Source: Portunus trituberculatus (taxonomy: Eukaryota > Arthropoda > Malacostraca > Decapoda > Portunidae). Taken from it: a stretch of 64,000 nucleotides of DNA. Of the stretch, positions 51,533 through 63,966 are shown one piece after another (the first letter of the stretch is position 1; the number at the start of each line of letters is the position of its first letter). The notes beneath the pieces are model-generated. The model did not search any database. It saw only the letters and a program-made list of their open reading frames with translations, and had not been told where the DNA came from. Location: the NCBI RefSeq assembly GCF_017591435.1, contig NC_059286.1, positions 3,051,682-3,115,681 of the forward strand. The letters run 5' to 3'. The translations under genes and the position numbers were made by a program.

Positions 51533-51747
51533 TTAACCCCTTCAGTACCAGGACACTTTTCCATATTTATTCTGATTACTATTTGGTGATTTTTATACAG
51601 CTCCAGAAACTCATGTGTGGATTAAAATAGTGAAAACTCTGGCCATTAATCTTTTGACCTCAATAGACCCTTCCTAATGTAAATAAAATCGTCTAATCAC
51701 ACTCAAAATACATGGTTTAAAATGTGTCCCAGTACTGATGGGGATAA
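51533..51747 (-). mobile_element. TTAA-flanked MITE (family A), copy 6
   Basis: TTAA at 51533-51536 and a mutated ATAA at 51744-51747. The ends are CCCCTTCAGTACCAGGACA and CCCAGTACTGATGGGG. The interior matches copy 1 (CCAGAAACTCATGTGTGGATTAAAATAGTGAA). Confidence 0.87.
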
Positions 51748-52179
51748 CATACTGTATAATCAAAAGCAATGATTTCATATATTTATTCTCTCCTATTTCC
51801 TCCATAGTGTGCATTGCCTCGGCGAACATAACGCAGCCTCCCTTCCATTAACCTCCCACTCCTGCTGCAGTGTGTTCCCTCTTCATAATGCGCCGCTTTC
51901 CCCATAATGCTCCTTCCGTACCACACCGCCCCGCCTCTCTCTTAACGCACCACTGCTCCTCTTCCCTCCCTAATATTTCGTCTTTGTAATATATCGTTCA
52001 TACCATAACGTACCGCAAAGTTTATCATAATGCATCTTCTTTGTCGTAATTCTCCCTTTTGTACCGTGTCTCATAATTTATTGTTTTTGTTTGCTTTGTT
52101 TCTTGCTGTAATTCATGCGAGTTACAAATATTCAGCGTACCCGTGCAGTAATTCTCTCTCTCACTTCTCTCTTTGGCAC

Positions 52180-52397
52180 ACATTCAGAAACGGTTTTCCC
52201 TCTCACCACGACTGTTTCTATAGGCCACAGAGATGATTCACTGAGTTGTTAAAAGTGTTTCTCCTTTGCTGATACGTGAATATTTTTAATCTGTCGCTGA
52301 ATCTATAAAAAAAAAAAAAACTGGCTTAAAAAAACTCGTGTAGTTTCAACCAGGGCGTTTTGAAAGTAGGAATATGGTGCAGAGATGTTTCAAAATA
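52180..52397 (+). mobile_element. MITE family B, near-complete copy
   Basis: It starts CATTCAGAAACGGTTTTC and ends GATGTTTCAAAATAG, inverted ends. The interior has CTCTCACCACGACTGTTTCTATAGGCCACAGAGATGA, then AATCTGTCGCTGAATCTATAAAAAA and AACTCGTGTAGTTTCAACC. The best copy for reading the family. Confidence 0.65.
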
Positions 52398-52856
52398 GAT
52401 TCCTTTGTACCCTGTCTCTTACTAATTACCACTTGTACTGTAATACCTCAAGCAAGATACATCAACCGAAACGTGATGTATAGTGTACCACAACGCAGTA
52501 TCTCACTCTTAACACGCTGCACCTTTCCTAGCGCACCGTACCCTACCCGTACCTCGCCTCCGTGTCTCGTCAGTTACCATAGGAAATGTAATACAGGAAT
52601 AAGCCTCAGTTTTCCATCGCCACTCCATTTACCTTTAATTGTCTATCGATCAGATCCAAACGGTCACTAGGCAACAACGCGCCTTTCACTGCCCTAGCTC
52701 ACCCACTCCCTCTCTCCTTTCCCCCACATCCCTCCCTCCCCGTCAGGCCTCACTCGGCTGTGTACGGCGCACTGTTATGGTGTGGCTGCCACGGACACGG
52801 TGAAAGACTTATACTATACGTGAAAGTTCCGTGTGTGTTCATGCGTTTGTCTTTGC

Positions 52857-52860
<4 letters not shown>
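52398..52860. other. intron stretch, nothing recognised
   Basis: Unique, C-rich sequence. No exon in a fitting phase. Confidence 0.4.
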
Positions 52861-52872
<12 letters not shown>

Positions 52873-52940
<68 letters not shown>

Positions 52941-53045
52941 GGGTTGATATTGATATGCAATCGAACAAGTAAATAGTGAGAAAACAGACAGAGAGATAGG
53001 CACACAGTCAGACCGAACGACTTACAGACGACTACAAACTATAAC

Positions 53046-53111
<66 letters not shown>
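52873..53111. repeat. two (GA)n microsatellites
   Basis: GA 52873-52938, preceded by a short GT, and GA 53051-53111. A (CAC)n run is at 53261-53289. Confidence 0.95.
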
Positions 53112-53115
<4 letters not shown>

Positions 53116-53469
53116 AAATTAAAACTGGTGATTCCATATTTTTAATGAAATTTGCCCAACATTTTCAGCAAACAAGTATTTTCCACGCTTATTTAGTACC
53201 GCGGAGGGGACGAGCGATGTGTCCTTGCCACGCACCACAACACATCCATTTGACACACTACCACCACCACCACCACCACCACCACCACCGGGAATCTGAG
53301 GGCCGCTTTTTCCTACATGGGAATCTCGCCTCACTCATCATTATTCAGGCGCCTCCTTGCGTCCCCAGGCTGCTGTTGGGGAAGAATCGAGGCCAAAATG
53401 ATGTAACGCGATATCCGTACTAACCTGAGAATGGCGCTACTATTTTTTTCACCACGACTCCCCCGCCAG

Positions 53470-53575
53470 ATGTCGCCGCGTGATTGGCTGGCGCAGCGTG
53501 ACGTCACCAGTGTTGTTCCCGCTGATGAGGCGTTTACAAGAGTGTGACAACACCATTAGCTCCTTATAATAGACC
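53470..53575 (+). promoter_or_regulatory. promoter-like patch (CCAAT, CRE, TATA-like)
   Basis: GATTGGCTGG (53482, reversed CCAAT box), the full palindrome TGACGTCA (53499-53506) and TTATAATAG about 60 bp further on lie in unique GC-rich sequence. A related GCGTGACATCACCAGTGT occurs near 20989. A cAMP-response-type element inside the intron is possible. It could equally be an old repeat. Confidence 0.3.
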
Positions 53576-55740
53576 TCTGCGCTGTTGCCTTTCATCGAGG
53601 AAATTATGCATCCCTCGGGAGGTGCTGTGTGTTTTTTGCATTTTTTTTTTTTTTTATCTCACTCGCGTAAGCTTTGAAACACGTGAGAATTTACGGACAC
53701 TCATTAAAATCGCTTGTTATGTAAGACTCCCCGACACAAACACCCACACAGACTCCCCAGGGACGCGGCGAAAAAATCCACGCCAGTGTTTTGTTTCACG
53801 TGATGCATCGGTGCCCACAGGAGGCCGGAGGTGAGATTTGCCAGGCCCCTGCTCCAGTAGTCAGAGTCAAACAGAGTAGCCCGCCTCACTCACGTCCTCC
53901 TTGACCTCTTCAGTCTTACGTACGTCCGTGGAAAATCTGTTATTACTTTCTGTTATGAGATGGTTAGTAAATGAGAGAGCTTGAGATCAATGAAATGAGG
54001 GAAATTTAGTTAAAGTGAGTCTGCTGGATTAATTTGCCTCTGGGCGTGACTGTACAACTCATTGCCTTTACTCAACGCCATATTGGGCGTTAGAAATTTA
54101 CTCACATCACCTCAGCTATGTCTTGATACATTACTCTTATGTCTTCTCTTTATCTTGAGGTGAAAGTTATGGTAAATTGGTTAATATGATTCTTGGTTGT
54201 TGATTTTCCTCCATTATAATTGCTCAGGGAGTCAAGCGGATGAAACTTTTAACAGCTAGTGCAATAAACGTGACTCTAATTTCAACTAGCGGTCAAGGAA
54301 ATCAAGTCCTGTTTTCCCTCTTAACAAAAGTACAGTTTGCCATATTGTAAACATAGTGACCTTAAATTACAAAAACCTTGTTCTCAGGGATATTTTCAGA
54401 CAATTGGGATAATTGTCGGGTTCACATGGGTGTTTTGTCCAGCTTTCACTAGACGTTTGAAAATAATCTTCAGAACCCCAATAACTCCCACTACAGCCTG
54501 TTGAAAGGCGAGGCACGGCCCTAGACGTCACGCAGTACATTTTACCGAGAAACAAACAAAACTCCACGTGTCCCCCTCGCCGGGTTTAACTGTGTTGTCT
54601 TCGGGAAATGAAAAATGGGGGTCCTGTTGACGACGTGTCCGCCCTGGGAGAGTGGACTGCTTCGTGTAAAGCGAGCTGGGCGAGGGACAGTCTTGAAGGG
54701 CGGGGTGCAGAGGTAATCAGAGCTCACTGGTACTGCCAGTGAGAGGAATGAAAGGAAGGATACTGAAAGGGAAGGGCACGAAAAAATAATTGTTCATTGT
54801 TGATTTGCAAGGAAGTTACAAATATATGTGCAAATGTACATAACATGTTGGCTTGGCTTACAATAATTTCTTAGCATGTAACTACTTCACTGAAAACCTT
54901 AAATCAATTTCAATAATCATGAAATCTCAAATGATAAAAGGATGAAGAGGAAAGTGAAGTTAAGTAATTGTAAAAGTGAGTGCATATTGTGTGAAAATAA
55001 CACGAATGCATGTAATCGTAGGCAGGATTCCAGGAAGAAAATGAAGTGAAATAAAGCAATCGTAAAAGGAAATGTGTAAATAAAATATGAACATTAACAC
55101 CATGATTGCAAATGAGAATACAGCAAGCAGAACACGCAGTTGCTAACAATGACATAAGGAATGACAAGGACAGAAAGTACAGGAAATTTAAATCAATGGA
55201 GAGTAGAGTAGAGGAAAAGTGAGCAGCACAGATAACTAGACGAAAAAAAAACTCAAACCACTCGAGAAAATGTGGACCAAAATAACCAATGCGTCAACAC
55301 AGGAAAAAAAAAAAAAAGAAACACGCTAGAAAGAACGCGAAAGATTCATGCAACACAAAAACACAGCGTCGTTCCTTCCTGTGAAAAACGAATCTTCACT
55401 TGTTGCATATATGACGAGACACAAACGTATTTCACTCTTTCAGAAACACGCGCAGGAAACATGAAACAAAGAGAGAGAGTAAATATCAGACGCTTCTCCA
55501 TCCCTGTCAGGAGGCGAGCAGTAAAAATTAACATGCGTTGCTCGGAAATTATGAGCACACGTTATTCACAGCGGCGTCGGTGTTGAGAACGCGGAAGAGA
55601 AATACAATGGCTGTGCTGCAAAGTGGCAAATAAAAGTGAGAAAACCGAGCCGTATAATGTTAGTACGGACACTGTGTTAGAAATTCTTTTATGTAAAGTG
55701 AAAGTAACACAGTCATTATGGAAGGTAAAAGGAAAAGGCA
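53576..55740. other. longest non-repetitive stretch of this intron
   Basis: About 2.1 kb with few simple repeats, GC-balanced at 53700-53930 and 54480-54740. Short open frames exist but none has paired splice sites in the required phase. 54900-55330 is A-rich. Confidence 0.4.
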
Positions 55741-55747
55741 ATACAAT

Positions 55748-55749
<2 letters not shown>

Positions 55750-55845
<96 letters not shown>

Positions 55846-55918
55846 GAAGCAGTATGCAAGACAACCAAAGAAACGAAAGGAAAACAAACCTTCAAACACC
55901 CACCAACCTACCCACTCT

Positions 55919-55990
<72 letters not shown>
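55750..55990. repeat. (GA)n, (GACA)n, (CA)n, (GA)n chain
   Basis: GA 55750-55776, GACA 55777-55842, CA 55919-55960, GA 55961-55990. Confidence 0.95.
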
Positions 55991-56000
<10 letters not shown>

Positions 56001-56255
56001 GATCATCCACTCAAAACCAAGGCAGGGCAACAGTCCCAGAGAGCTTCATCAACACGCAGACTGCAATAGGAGGCGGCGGCGAAGGCGGCGGTGGAGGCAG
56101 GTGCTGAGTGGCTGGGGAGGTGAAGGATGGTACGAAGGTTACGTCAAGATACCAAGGCCTTGACGAATAGCAGAGGCGTGTCGGTGCAGCGGCGGAGAGG
56201 GGGGGGATGTGGTGCAGGGGTGTGGGAGGGAGTAAAGCGAATTTTGTGGTACCGA

Positions 56256-56680
<425 letters not shown>

Positions 56681-56830
56681 AAAACAAAATCAACGAAAAA
56701 GAAAGACAAACAAAACATCAAACAAACATGTAATCAGAAAATAAATCAGAAACGTGCAGAAAAATCACGGAAATAACGAGAAGAACGAGAAAAAAGATGC
56801 AAGAACAGGAGAGAAAGAGATAATGAAAAG

Positions 56831-56867
<37 letters not shown>

Positions 56868-56889
56868 TTCAAAGGACTGGAAAAATAAA

Positions 56890-57060
56890 ACCAACAGTAA
56901 TATCGCGCATCTCGTCCTCGGCTTCATTTGCATCCTTAATCACAACAGTAATGAAGCCAATTTAAAAGTTAGCCAATCATCTAAGTTTTCCACGCTGAGC
57001 CAAGCCACGCGGGACGGGAAAAAAAAAAAAACACAAACACAGCTTACTTTATCCACACAA
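56890..57060. other. non-repetitive island with octamer and CCAAT words
   Basis: ATTTGCAT at 56926-56933 is the POU-factor octamer, and AGCCAATCAT near 56972 is a CCAAT box. It could be an enhancer, which is inference only. Confidence 0.25.
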
Positions 57061-57204
57061 ACAAAATAGCCTCGAGCAGCAGCGGGGGATGGTAGGAAGT
57101 GGTGCTGAGAAGATTACACTACTCAGAACTCTTGGTATGGAATTGTTTACGAAAGCTGTGCCATTTACGATTATTTGTGGGGTTTTTTTCCTGTCTGTAT
57201 TTCA

Positions 57205-57473
<269 letters not shown>

Positions 57474-58700
57474 TATATCCCTCATCATGTTCTAACTTCA
57501 TTTTTAATTACTATATGTCTTTTAGATTTATTGGCAGTTGTTTAGAAGTCAATATTCAATGCAGATGTACACACACAGAGGAATTGCAGATATCCATCAC
57601 TAACAAAAGAAAAAAAGAATCGTCATCGCTATCGAGCTTTCACTAGAACTCTTTTTTTAAGCTCTTGAAATCATTGGAAATTTCTGAAAATCCCGTAGAG
57701 TTTCAGCTAAATTGTAATCGATAAAGCTATAACTATCAAACTAACTAGACTTCTTGTTTTTCTTAAGTTCCTGAAGTCGCTAGAATTTTTTTTATTTTAA
57801 TATTCCAAACGTTTCAGAAAAAAACATAGGATCTACAAAAGATTCAAGGATTTTTTTTTTTGACACCATATGCAATAATTCAAAGCACTCAGAGCAATGT
57901 ATGAAATCTTTTTAAGGATTTAAGAGAAAGAAGGACGCAAAAAGAATACATTATGCAGTTTATAGTTTGTATAATTGAAGGTTACTGTAGAATTAGAAGA
58001 AATGCCTCTGAGTTGATAGGGAATAGGAAAAGATGCCTCCGAGTGTGAATGAAAGGGTTAAGATCTCACTCAAGCAAGCTGTTTACAAAAAATCTTTAGA
58101 ATATTGTAGAATCGCACAGAATCCTCATAAATCTCCTGGAGCGTTTAGAATTGCTAAAGAAACTTACGAAAGCCATAAAGTGCAATTCCTAATCTGGCTT
58201 GATTGGCTAAGGATCGCCTCAGTAATGCATTTTTCAGAGGAAAATTGCTTAATGGGTTTGGAGGAAAAAACACCATTAGCCTCTTAGAGAAAGAAGACAG
58301 GGAATGGGAGGTAGACTGATGGTGGTGGGAAAGAAGAGGAAAGTGAGAGATTGAGAAGTGAAATGCATCAAAATAAAGATAAAGCCGAACAAGAACAAAG
58401 ATGAAGAGTAATAAAGCAAACACAACACACTGGTACTCACGAGAAAAGAAATACTTAAAGATGAACCAGACAAGAAGACTAATGAATGAAGATCACAGGA
58501 AGAATAGACAATTAAAAGATATTCTTGCAAAAGCATTTTTCTAAATAAACAAATGGAGTAGAAAATAACAGACTATAAAAAGGAGGAAAGAAAAGAAGGT
58601 GAAGATAGAAGTGAAAATTAGGAGAAGAAAGGGAACGATATAAATAACCTCCCACACTAAGCCTTTTTTTTTTTTTTTTCCATCTTGTACCACTCCATGA
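57474..58700. other. intron stretch with weak internal repeats
   Basis: 57640-58160 has loosely repeated GAAATCNTTGGAAATT and CTYTAGAATTG words. 58290-58640 is purine-rich. Nothing is recognised. Confidence 0.4.
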
Positions 58701-58704
58701 CACC

Positions 58705-58814
<110 letters not shown>

Positions 58815-58932
58815 CCAGACCGTGACCCGTTGAACCAGTCTTTTCACCTCAACATCTTTGCACTCCACTCACATCCAACACCCGGGAATTAAGTTTCATC
58901 CCGAGGAACAGAAAAATTCCTGACGGAGCATC

Positions 58933-58934
<2 letters not shown>

Positions 58935-58993
<59 letters not shown>
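58935..58993. repeat. (CA)n microsatellite abutting a SINE
   Basis: A pure CA run whose last base touches the first base of the tRNA-like head. Confidence 0.95.
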
Positions 58994-58997
<4 letters not shown>

Positions 58998-59303
58998 GGT
59001 AGCTCAGTGGTTAGAGCGCTGGCTTCACAAGCCAGAGGACCGGGGTTCGATTCCCCGGCCGGGTGGAGATATTTGGGTGCGTCTCCTTTCACGTGTAACC
59101 CCTGTTCACCTAGCAGTGAGTAGGTACGGGATGTAAATCGAGGAGTTGTGACCTTGTTGTCCCGGTGTGTGGTGTGTGCCTGGTCTCAGGCCTATCCGAA
59201 GATCGGAAATAATGAGCCCTGAGCTCGTTCCGTAGGGTAACGTCTGGCTGTCTCGTCAGAGACTGCAGCAGATCAAACAGTGAAACAGTGAAAGTGAAAC
59301 ACA
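58994..59303 (+). mobile_element. tRNA-Val(CAC)-derived SINE, type 2
   Basis: 58994-59065 folds as a full tRNA. The acceptor stem is ACCCGGT with GCCGGGT, the D arm GCTC/GAGC, the anticodon arm CTGGC-TTCACAA-GCCAG with anticodon CAC, and the T arm CGGGG-TTCGATT-CCCCG. The A box TAGCTCAGTGG and B box GGTTCGATTCC are intact. A tRNA-unrelated body follows (CACCTAGCAGTGAGTAGGTA, AGGCCTATCCGAAGATCGGA, GTCTCGTCAGAGACTGCAGC) and then a GTGAAACAGTGAAAGTGAAAC tail and CA. The body and tail make a SINE more likely than a true tRNA gene. Confidence 0.8.
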
Positions 59304-59511
59304 CACACACACACACTTATCTCTCTCTATCATCCTTTGCTTTCCTCTTCCTCCATATTCTTTGCTCTTCCTCTTCCTTCTCTTCTCTGTAATTCTCCTC
59401 CTCTTGCTTCTCTTCCATTTCTTCTTAGCTATCTTCCTTGTCTTCCTTCATTTCTACTTCTTTACTTTTTTCATCGCTTCTTTCATTTCCTCCTATCTCT
59501 TTTCCCTTCCT

Positions 59512-59733
59512 CTCCTCCTCCTCCTCCTCCTCCTCCTCCTCCTCCTCCTCCTCCTCCTCCTCCTCCTCCTCCTCCTCCTCCTCCTCCTCTTCCTCCTCCT
59601 CTATACCTTCGTTTGTCTTCCTTCTTCATTCCTACATCTGTATCTTCCTCATCTCCTCCATTTCCTCATACCTCCTCCTCCTCCTCCTCCTCCTCCTCCT
59701 CCTCCTCCTCCTCCTCCTCCTCCTCCTCCTCCT
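59512..59733. repeat. two (CCT)n microsatellites
   Basis: CCT 59512-59588 and 59671-59733 in a pyrimidine-rich region (59320-59760). Confidence 0.95.
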
Positions 59734-60299
59734 CTTCTGCTTCCTTCTCATGCTGCTCAACTCGACGAAAACTTAGTCTCCGCCTCGGGGTCACATGTGA
59801 GGGAATTCTCAGAGCATCCGCGCCTCCTTGCCTCCTTTGTGTGTGTGAGTGAGGAGATGGAGAGATGGAGAGAAAGGGGGCAGCCGTTCCTCGCCCTCAA
59901 TCTCTGACGGACCCTGTTTACGCATTTCTCATCGATGTCATGCTTTCAATGCGTAGAGTTTGATTCTTTTTTTTTTTGTGTGTGTGTGTGTGTGTTTAAT
60001 CGTTGGTGTGTAATATTTTCTTTTATTTCCATGTGCACTATCTCATTGGCTTCAAGTTCTTATTGTGGAAATAGTGATTGATTGGGGCCTTCATATTCTA
60101 TCATAAGAGCATTGTTTCTTGCCTATCAATACGTAAGTGCTGGTTAATTAATTCCAAGCGCACGGTATATAAACTTGTTATAGGCATCAATTTCCTATTA
60201 TGTAAAGAATTAGATTGAACATTTCCTTTCTGATTCTTTTATAAGAGTTTTACTGTCTTATTCACAGGTTTTAGTGTGTTACAATGGTACACAATGGTA

Positions 60300-60670
60300 A
60301 ATTTATATGAGGAAAGGTGCTAGCAGACTGACTAATTACTGTCGGTTGATAAGTATGAGTAACAAGTTTGAGTATGAGTAAAAAGAATGAGCAAGTGGGA
60401 GTCTGTCGATTTTTCACATTTGGTACATTAGTTATATCGACAACAATAGACTTATATGAGAAAAGATACTAGAAGGCTGAGTTTTGTCTGTAGAAATTAG
60501 AGAAGCGAAAGACTGAGCATGTGCTTTCAGATTCTATTAAGACCTATTCAATATACCACATGTGTTACTTTATTTAGATTAGCAGCTGTGGATCTGTGTG
60601 AGGAAAGGTACTAAGAGGCTGAATTTTGTTGGTTGTGGATAAGTTTGAGTAGGAGATGAAAGAGAAAGTC
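60300..60670. repeat. three-unit degenerate array, unit about 145 bp
   Basis: RTGAGRAAAGRTRCTARNAGRCTGA followed by GTYGGTTGWTRAGTWTGAGTA recurs near 60307, 60457 and 60599. Confidence 0.7.
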
Positions 60671-60815
60671 AAGTGAGTCAGAAAATGAGATAGAGATCAG
60701 TTGAGGAAAGCTGTAAAAATATAAGTGCGTTTTCAAGCTTGTGAAGATGAGCCATTAAGACGAACGAGAGAAGTCCTTTGCGATAATTTACGTGTATATA
60801 TACATAGCTTACTTG

Positions 60816-61020
<205 letters not shown>

Positions 61021-61111
61021 ACTGTCCTAAAATTATCGTCTTTGATCTTTGTCACGCTGTTCCTCTTTAGTCTTTCCTCCCACCTTCTTGATACATCCTC
61101 AGACTCATTGC

Positions 61112-61275
61112 CCTCCTCCTCCTCCTCCTCCTCCTCCTCCTCCTCCTCCTCCTCCTCCTCCTCCTCCTCCTCCTTCTTCTTTTCCTCTTCTTCCTCTTAA
61201 CGTCTTTCATTTTCATTAACTTCTCTTTTATCTTCCACTATCAGGACTTCCACTTCCCGCGTTTTTTTTTTTTTG

Positions 61276-61336
<61 letters not shown>
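61112..61336. repeat. (CCT)n and (CT)n before an acceptor
   Basis: CCT 61112-61173 and CT 61277-61336. The latter ends 58 nt upstream of the next exon. Confidence 0.95.
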
Positions 61337-61341
<5 letters not shown>

Positions 61342-61394
61342 CTGCCATCACCACCACCACCTTCCTTCTGACGTAAACTGCAACCCGTCCGCAG

Positions 61395-61533
61395 GAAACG
61401 AGACTCCGGGCGCGGCCAGTGTCCCGACGTGCTGGGCGACCTCACCGAGTCTGAAACTTCTGACAGCGACGGTGACTACGCGAGGCTGCGAGACGTGTCC
61501 TTCCCGGGGCCCACCAGGAAGCTGTCCAACAAG
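61395..61533 (+). CDS. tinc: tincar homologue, cytoplasmic tail exon
   Basis: The acceptor CCCGTCCGCAG has a CTGAC branch-like word at 61367. The donor is AAG/GTAAGA. The first base completes Arg with the previous exon and 46 codons follow, ending in phase 0. It reads KRDSGRGQCPDVLGDLTESE then TSDSDGDYARLRDVSFPGPT and RKLSNK. The SETSDSDGDY stretch is an acidic serine cluster of the kind phosphorylated by CK2. High third-position GC contrasts with the flanks. Confidence 0.87.
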
Positions 61534-61676
61534 GTAAGATCGTGATGTGTCCGTTGGCGTTCCTTCCTTCGTTCACCCAAACTCAAAATTTATCCACCTC
61601 GCGATTTATTTTTTCCCTGGTCCGCGATCTCTTTTTCTCTTTTTTTTATGATATTCGTTATGAGGAGGGGTTTTTC

Positions 61677-61739
61677 TCGTTTTTTTTTTTTTTTTTCTTT
61701 TATATTTTTTTTCTTTTTTTTTTTTTTTTTTTTTTTTTA
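61677..61739. repeat. poly-T tract
   Basis: Nearly pure T for about 60 nt, ending in AG. It resembles an acceptor, but no in-phase open exon follows it. Confidence 0.9.
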
Positions 61740-61924
61740 GCTAGGCAGACTCCGGTTCGCATAAAATTTGGCTCTGTGTAATCTGGGTATCATGATTTGC
61801 ATCCCTCATCACATTGCCTTCGCTGAATTTGGCTCCCTTATCAACAGACACGTCCAAATATTCATGGTTCTGCTGTTTGGCGTCCCTTATAAGCTATGCC
61901 CTTCTCATAATTAGACTATTCCTA

Positions 61925-62045
61925 TAATTCCCATAATATTAACCCTCTCGAACATGCTAAGGAACTGGCATCTAAGTGGACCTTTTTGTTTAATCGTTTT
62001 TGTTGCCCTTGGCCAGATATCCTTCTTAACATGAATAAAGATCGC
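61925..62045 (+). mobile_element. 3' end of the LINE type seen at 3440
   Basis: TAACCCTCTCGAACATGCTAAGGAACTGGCATCTAAGTGGAC matches the sequence at and after the stop codon at 3521. GTTTTTGTTGCCCTTGGCCAG and AATAAAG follow. Only the untranslated end is left. Confidence 0.5.
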
Positions 62046-62269
62046 TTTTCTCGCAACCTGTCGCTACTAATTCGCCTATGGAATCAAAATAATGGGAAGT
62101 TTGAAGGCTTTCTGGCGTGACCGAAGCAGCTGGGCGCAAGTTAGGCAAGTCAGAACCGTCGTCCGCTATTGGCTCGTATTTTTAAACGTTCTGGCCACTC
62201 GCTCTCTTATCCAAGGTCATTGTGATGATTAATCGGATCCCCATGGTTGTTTTTCCGTATGGGTGATGC

Positions 62270-63235
62270 ATGATTTTTGGTTAACTCACCTGTTGTCGTC
62301 AAGGCATCTTTAGAATCCCCAGTAATTTCAGTAAATGACAGTGATAATTACTAGGATTCTTATTGATGTTTATTTACTTATATATTAATCTAATTAGTTA
62401 TGGAAGGTACTGGCGATCAACTCTCATTTGAGTGAAAACGCCTTTGAAATTTTCACTAGCATACAATAGTTTATTTAGAGTACTCGAGATAAGGCGCTGG
62501 AATATTTGAGAATACTGGCTTATCTTTCCTCATCATTGGCGCAGAATTATTGTTGAAATTTCACTACAATCATGAAAGCTGTCTTGAACATCGTAGTAAT
62601 GATGAGTTGGATTTTTAATGGATGTTTTATCTTTTTCCCCAAGGATGATGCGTGATCCTCTTTAAACTCTTAACGAATCCTGAAGGTACTCCTGAAAACC
62701 TTAATAATCTGCACTTGTTTATTAAAGATAGTCATGGTAAGACGCCAGAGCGATTGAGAATATGGACTTATATAGCGTTGCTTTTATATTTCTTTCTATT
62801 TTACCATTAATGGTATAGAACTATTGTTGAAAATCACAATAGAATTATGAACACTTACTTGAAAACCCTCCCAGTAACTTCAGTAGAGATTATTAAAAGT
62901 ATTATTGAGATGAGACGCCGAAACGCTTGAGAATACACTGCAATCTTTTTTTTCATCATATTGTAAAATTGTTAAAAATCTCACTAGAATCATTATAGCA
63001 CTCTTGAAAAGGCTCCTAGTAACTTCAGTAAAGGTTATTGAAAGCAAAGATGAGGTGAGACGCCAAAACGTGTGAGAATACGTCGCATTTTTTCATATTG
63101 TAGAATTGTTCAAAGTTTTACTAGATTCTTTACAACACTCATGAAAATACCCGCAGTAACTTCAGTAAAGGTTATTAAAGGCATAGCTGAGGTGAGACGC
63201 CGGAACGTTTGAGAATACAGGCCATTGTGTCTCCG
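62270..63235. repeat. degenerate tandem array, unit about 120-200 bp
   Basis: CCAGTAACTTCAGTAAAGGTTATT, then GAGATGAGACGCCGAAACGCTTGAGAATAC, then ATTGTARAATTGTTNAAAATYTCACTAGAATCATTA recur. The GAGACGCC..GAGAATAC word is near 62491, 62738, 62919, 63057 and 63196. The last three units are the clearest. Confidence 0.75.
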
Positions 63236-63512
63236 CCAAGTGCCCCGGACATCTGAAAGTGGTAGGTCGCTATTTTTACCTGAGAGTTTCCCGGGCAACA
63301 TTAATTTCTGGCTGGTGTAAAAGGGAAAGCTAATATTTCTAATGGCTTCCCCGAACCGCCATCTTTTTACTATGTTTTTTTTTTTTTTTTAGTACTTCTT
63401 TTAACTTTTTTTTTTTTCCATTTTGTTCCAATCGTTACTTCATGTAACATTTTAAAATCTGAGTTGTGTGATGTTTCGTTGTACATTCTTTTGTTATTAT
63501 TTTCTTTTCCAG

Positions 63513-63548
63513 GTGAACGCGGCCCGGCAGATTATTTATGTCTTACAG
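63513..63548 (+). CDS. tinc: tincar homologue, 36-nt exon
   Basis: Acceptor TTTTCTTTTCCAG and donor ACAG/GTAAAT, phase 0 at both ends, 12 codons VNAARQIIYVLQ. Phase and borders fit the previous exon exactly. The small size is the only reason for caution. The protein must continue beyond it. Confidence 0.72.
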
Positions 63549-63656
63549 GTAAATCCGGCCTTTGTTCTGCTTGTGTTTTGTTTTGACACTGACGCGAAGG
63601 TTTGGTTGAAGTTACAACTCCTTTCCTACATAACTAACATTAATAAACACAACTTA

Positions 63657-63682
63657 TAATAATAATAATAATAATAATAATC
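63657..63682. repeat. short (AAT)n
   Basis: Eight to nine AAT units. Confidence 0.85.
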
Positions 63683-63966
63683 TTCTCCATCAACTTTAAC
63701 ATAACGACGAGTGAAGACTAATATGTTTTTTGTATTTTTAACTTTGATATCTACATGTAGTTTTGTCTTTTTTTTATTACCACGAGGCTTCATTCATCAT
63801 AATCTTTTCATTAAATATTCATTCATGTCCCAAACGCGAATGAATCGTGATGACTTGAACTACAAAGACAACAGTTAATTAGTTGGGCGGGTAAAAAGTA
63901 CCTCTCAATGGGAAGACTCTGGCCTACCAATCATTTTTTTCTAATCCCTTTGGGGCGCAACCTCAG

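Noticed and set aside
58994..59065. A free-standing functional tRNA-Val gene
   Set aside because: The fold is complete, but it continues without a terminator into a long tRNA-unrelated body and repetitive tail, as in SINEs.
61720..61760. An exon acceptor after the poly-T at 61739
   Set aside because: No in-phase open stretch with a donor follows. The gene model is already continuous from 61533 to 63513.
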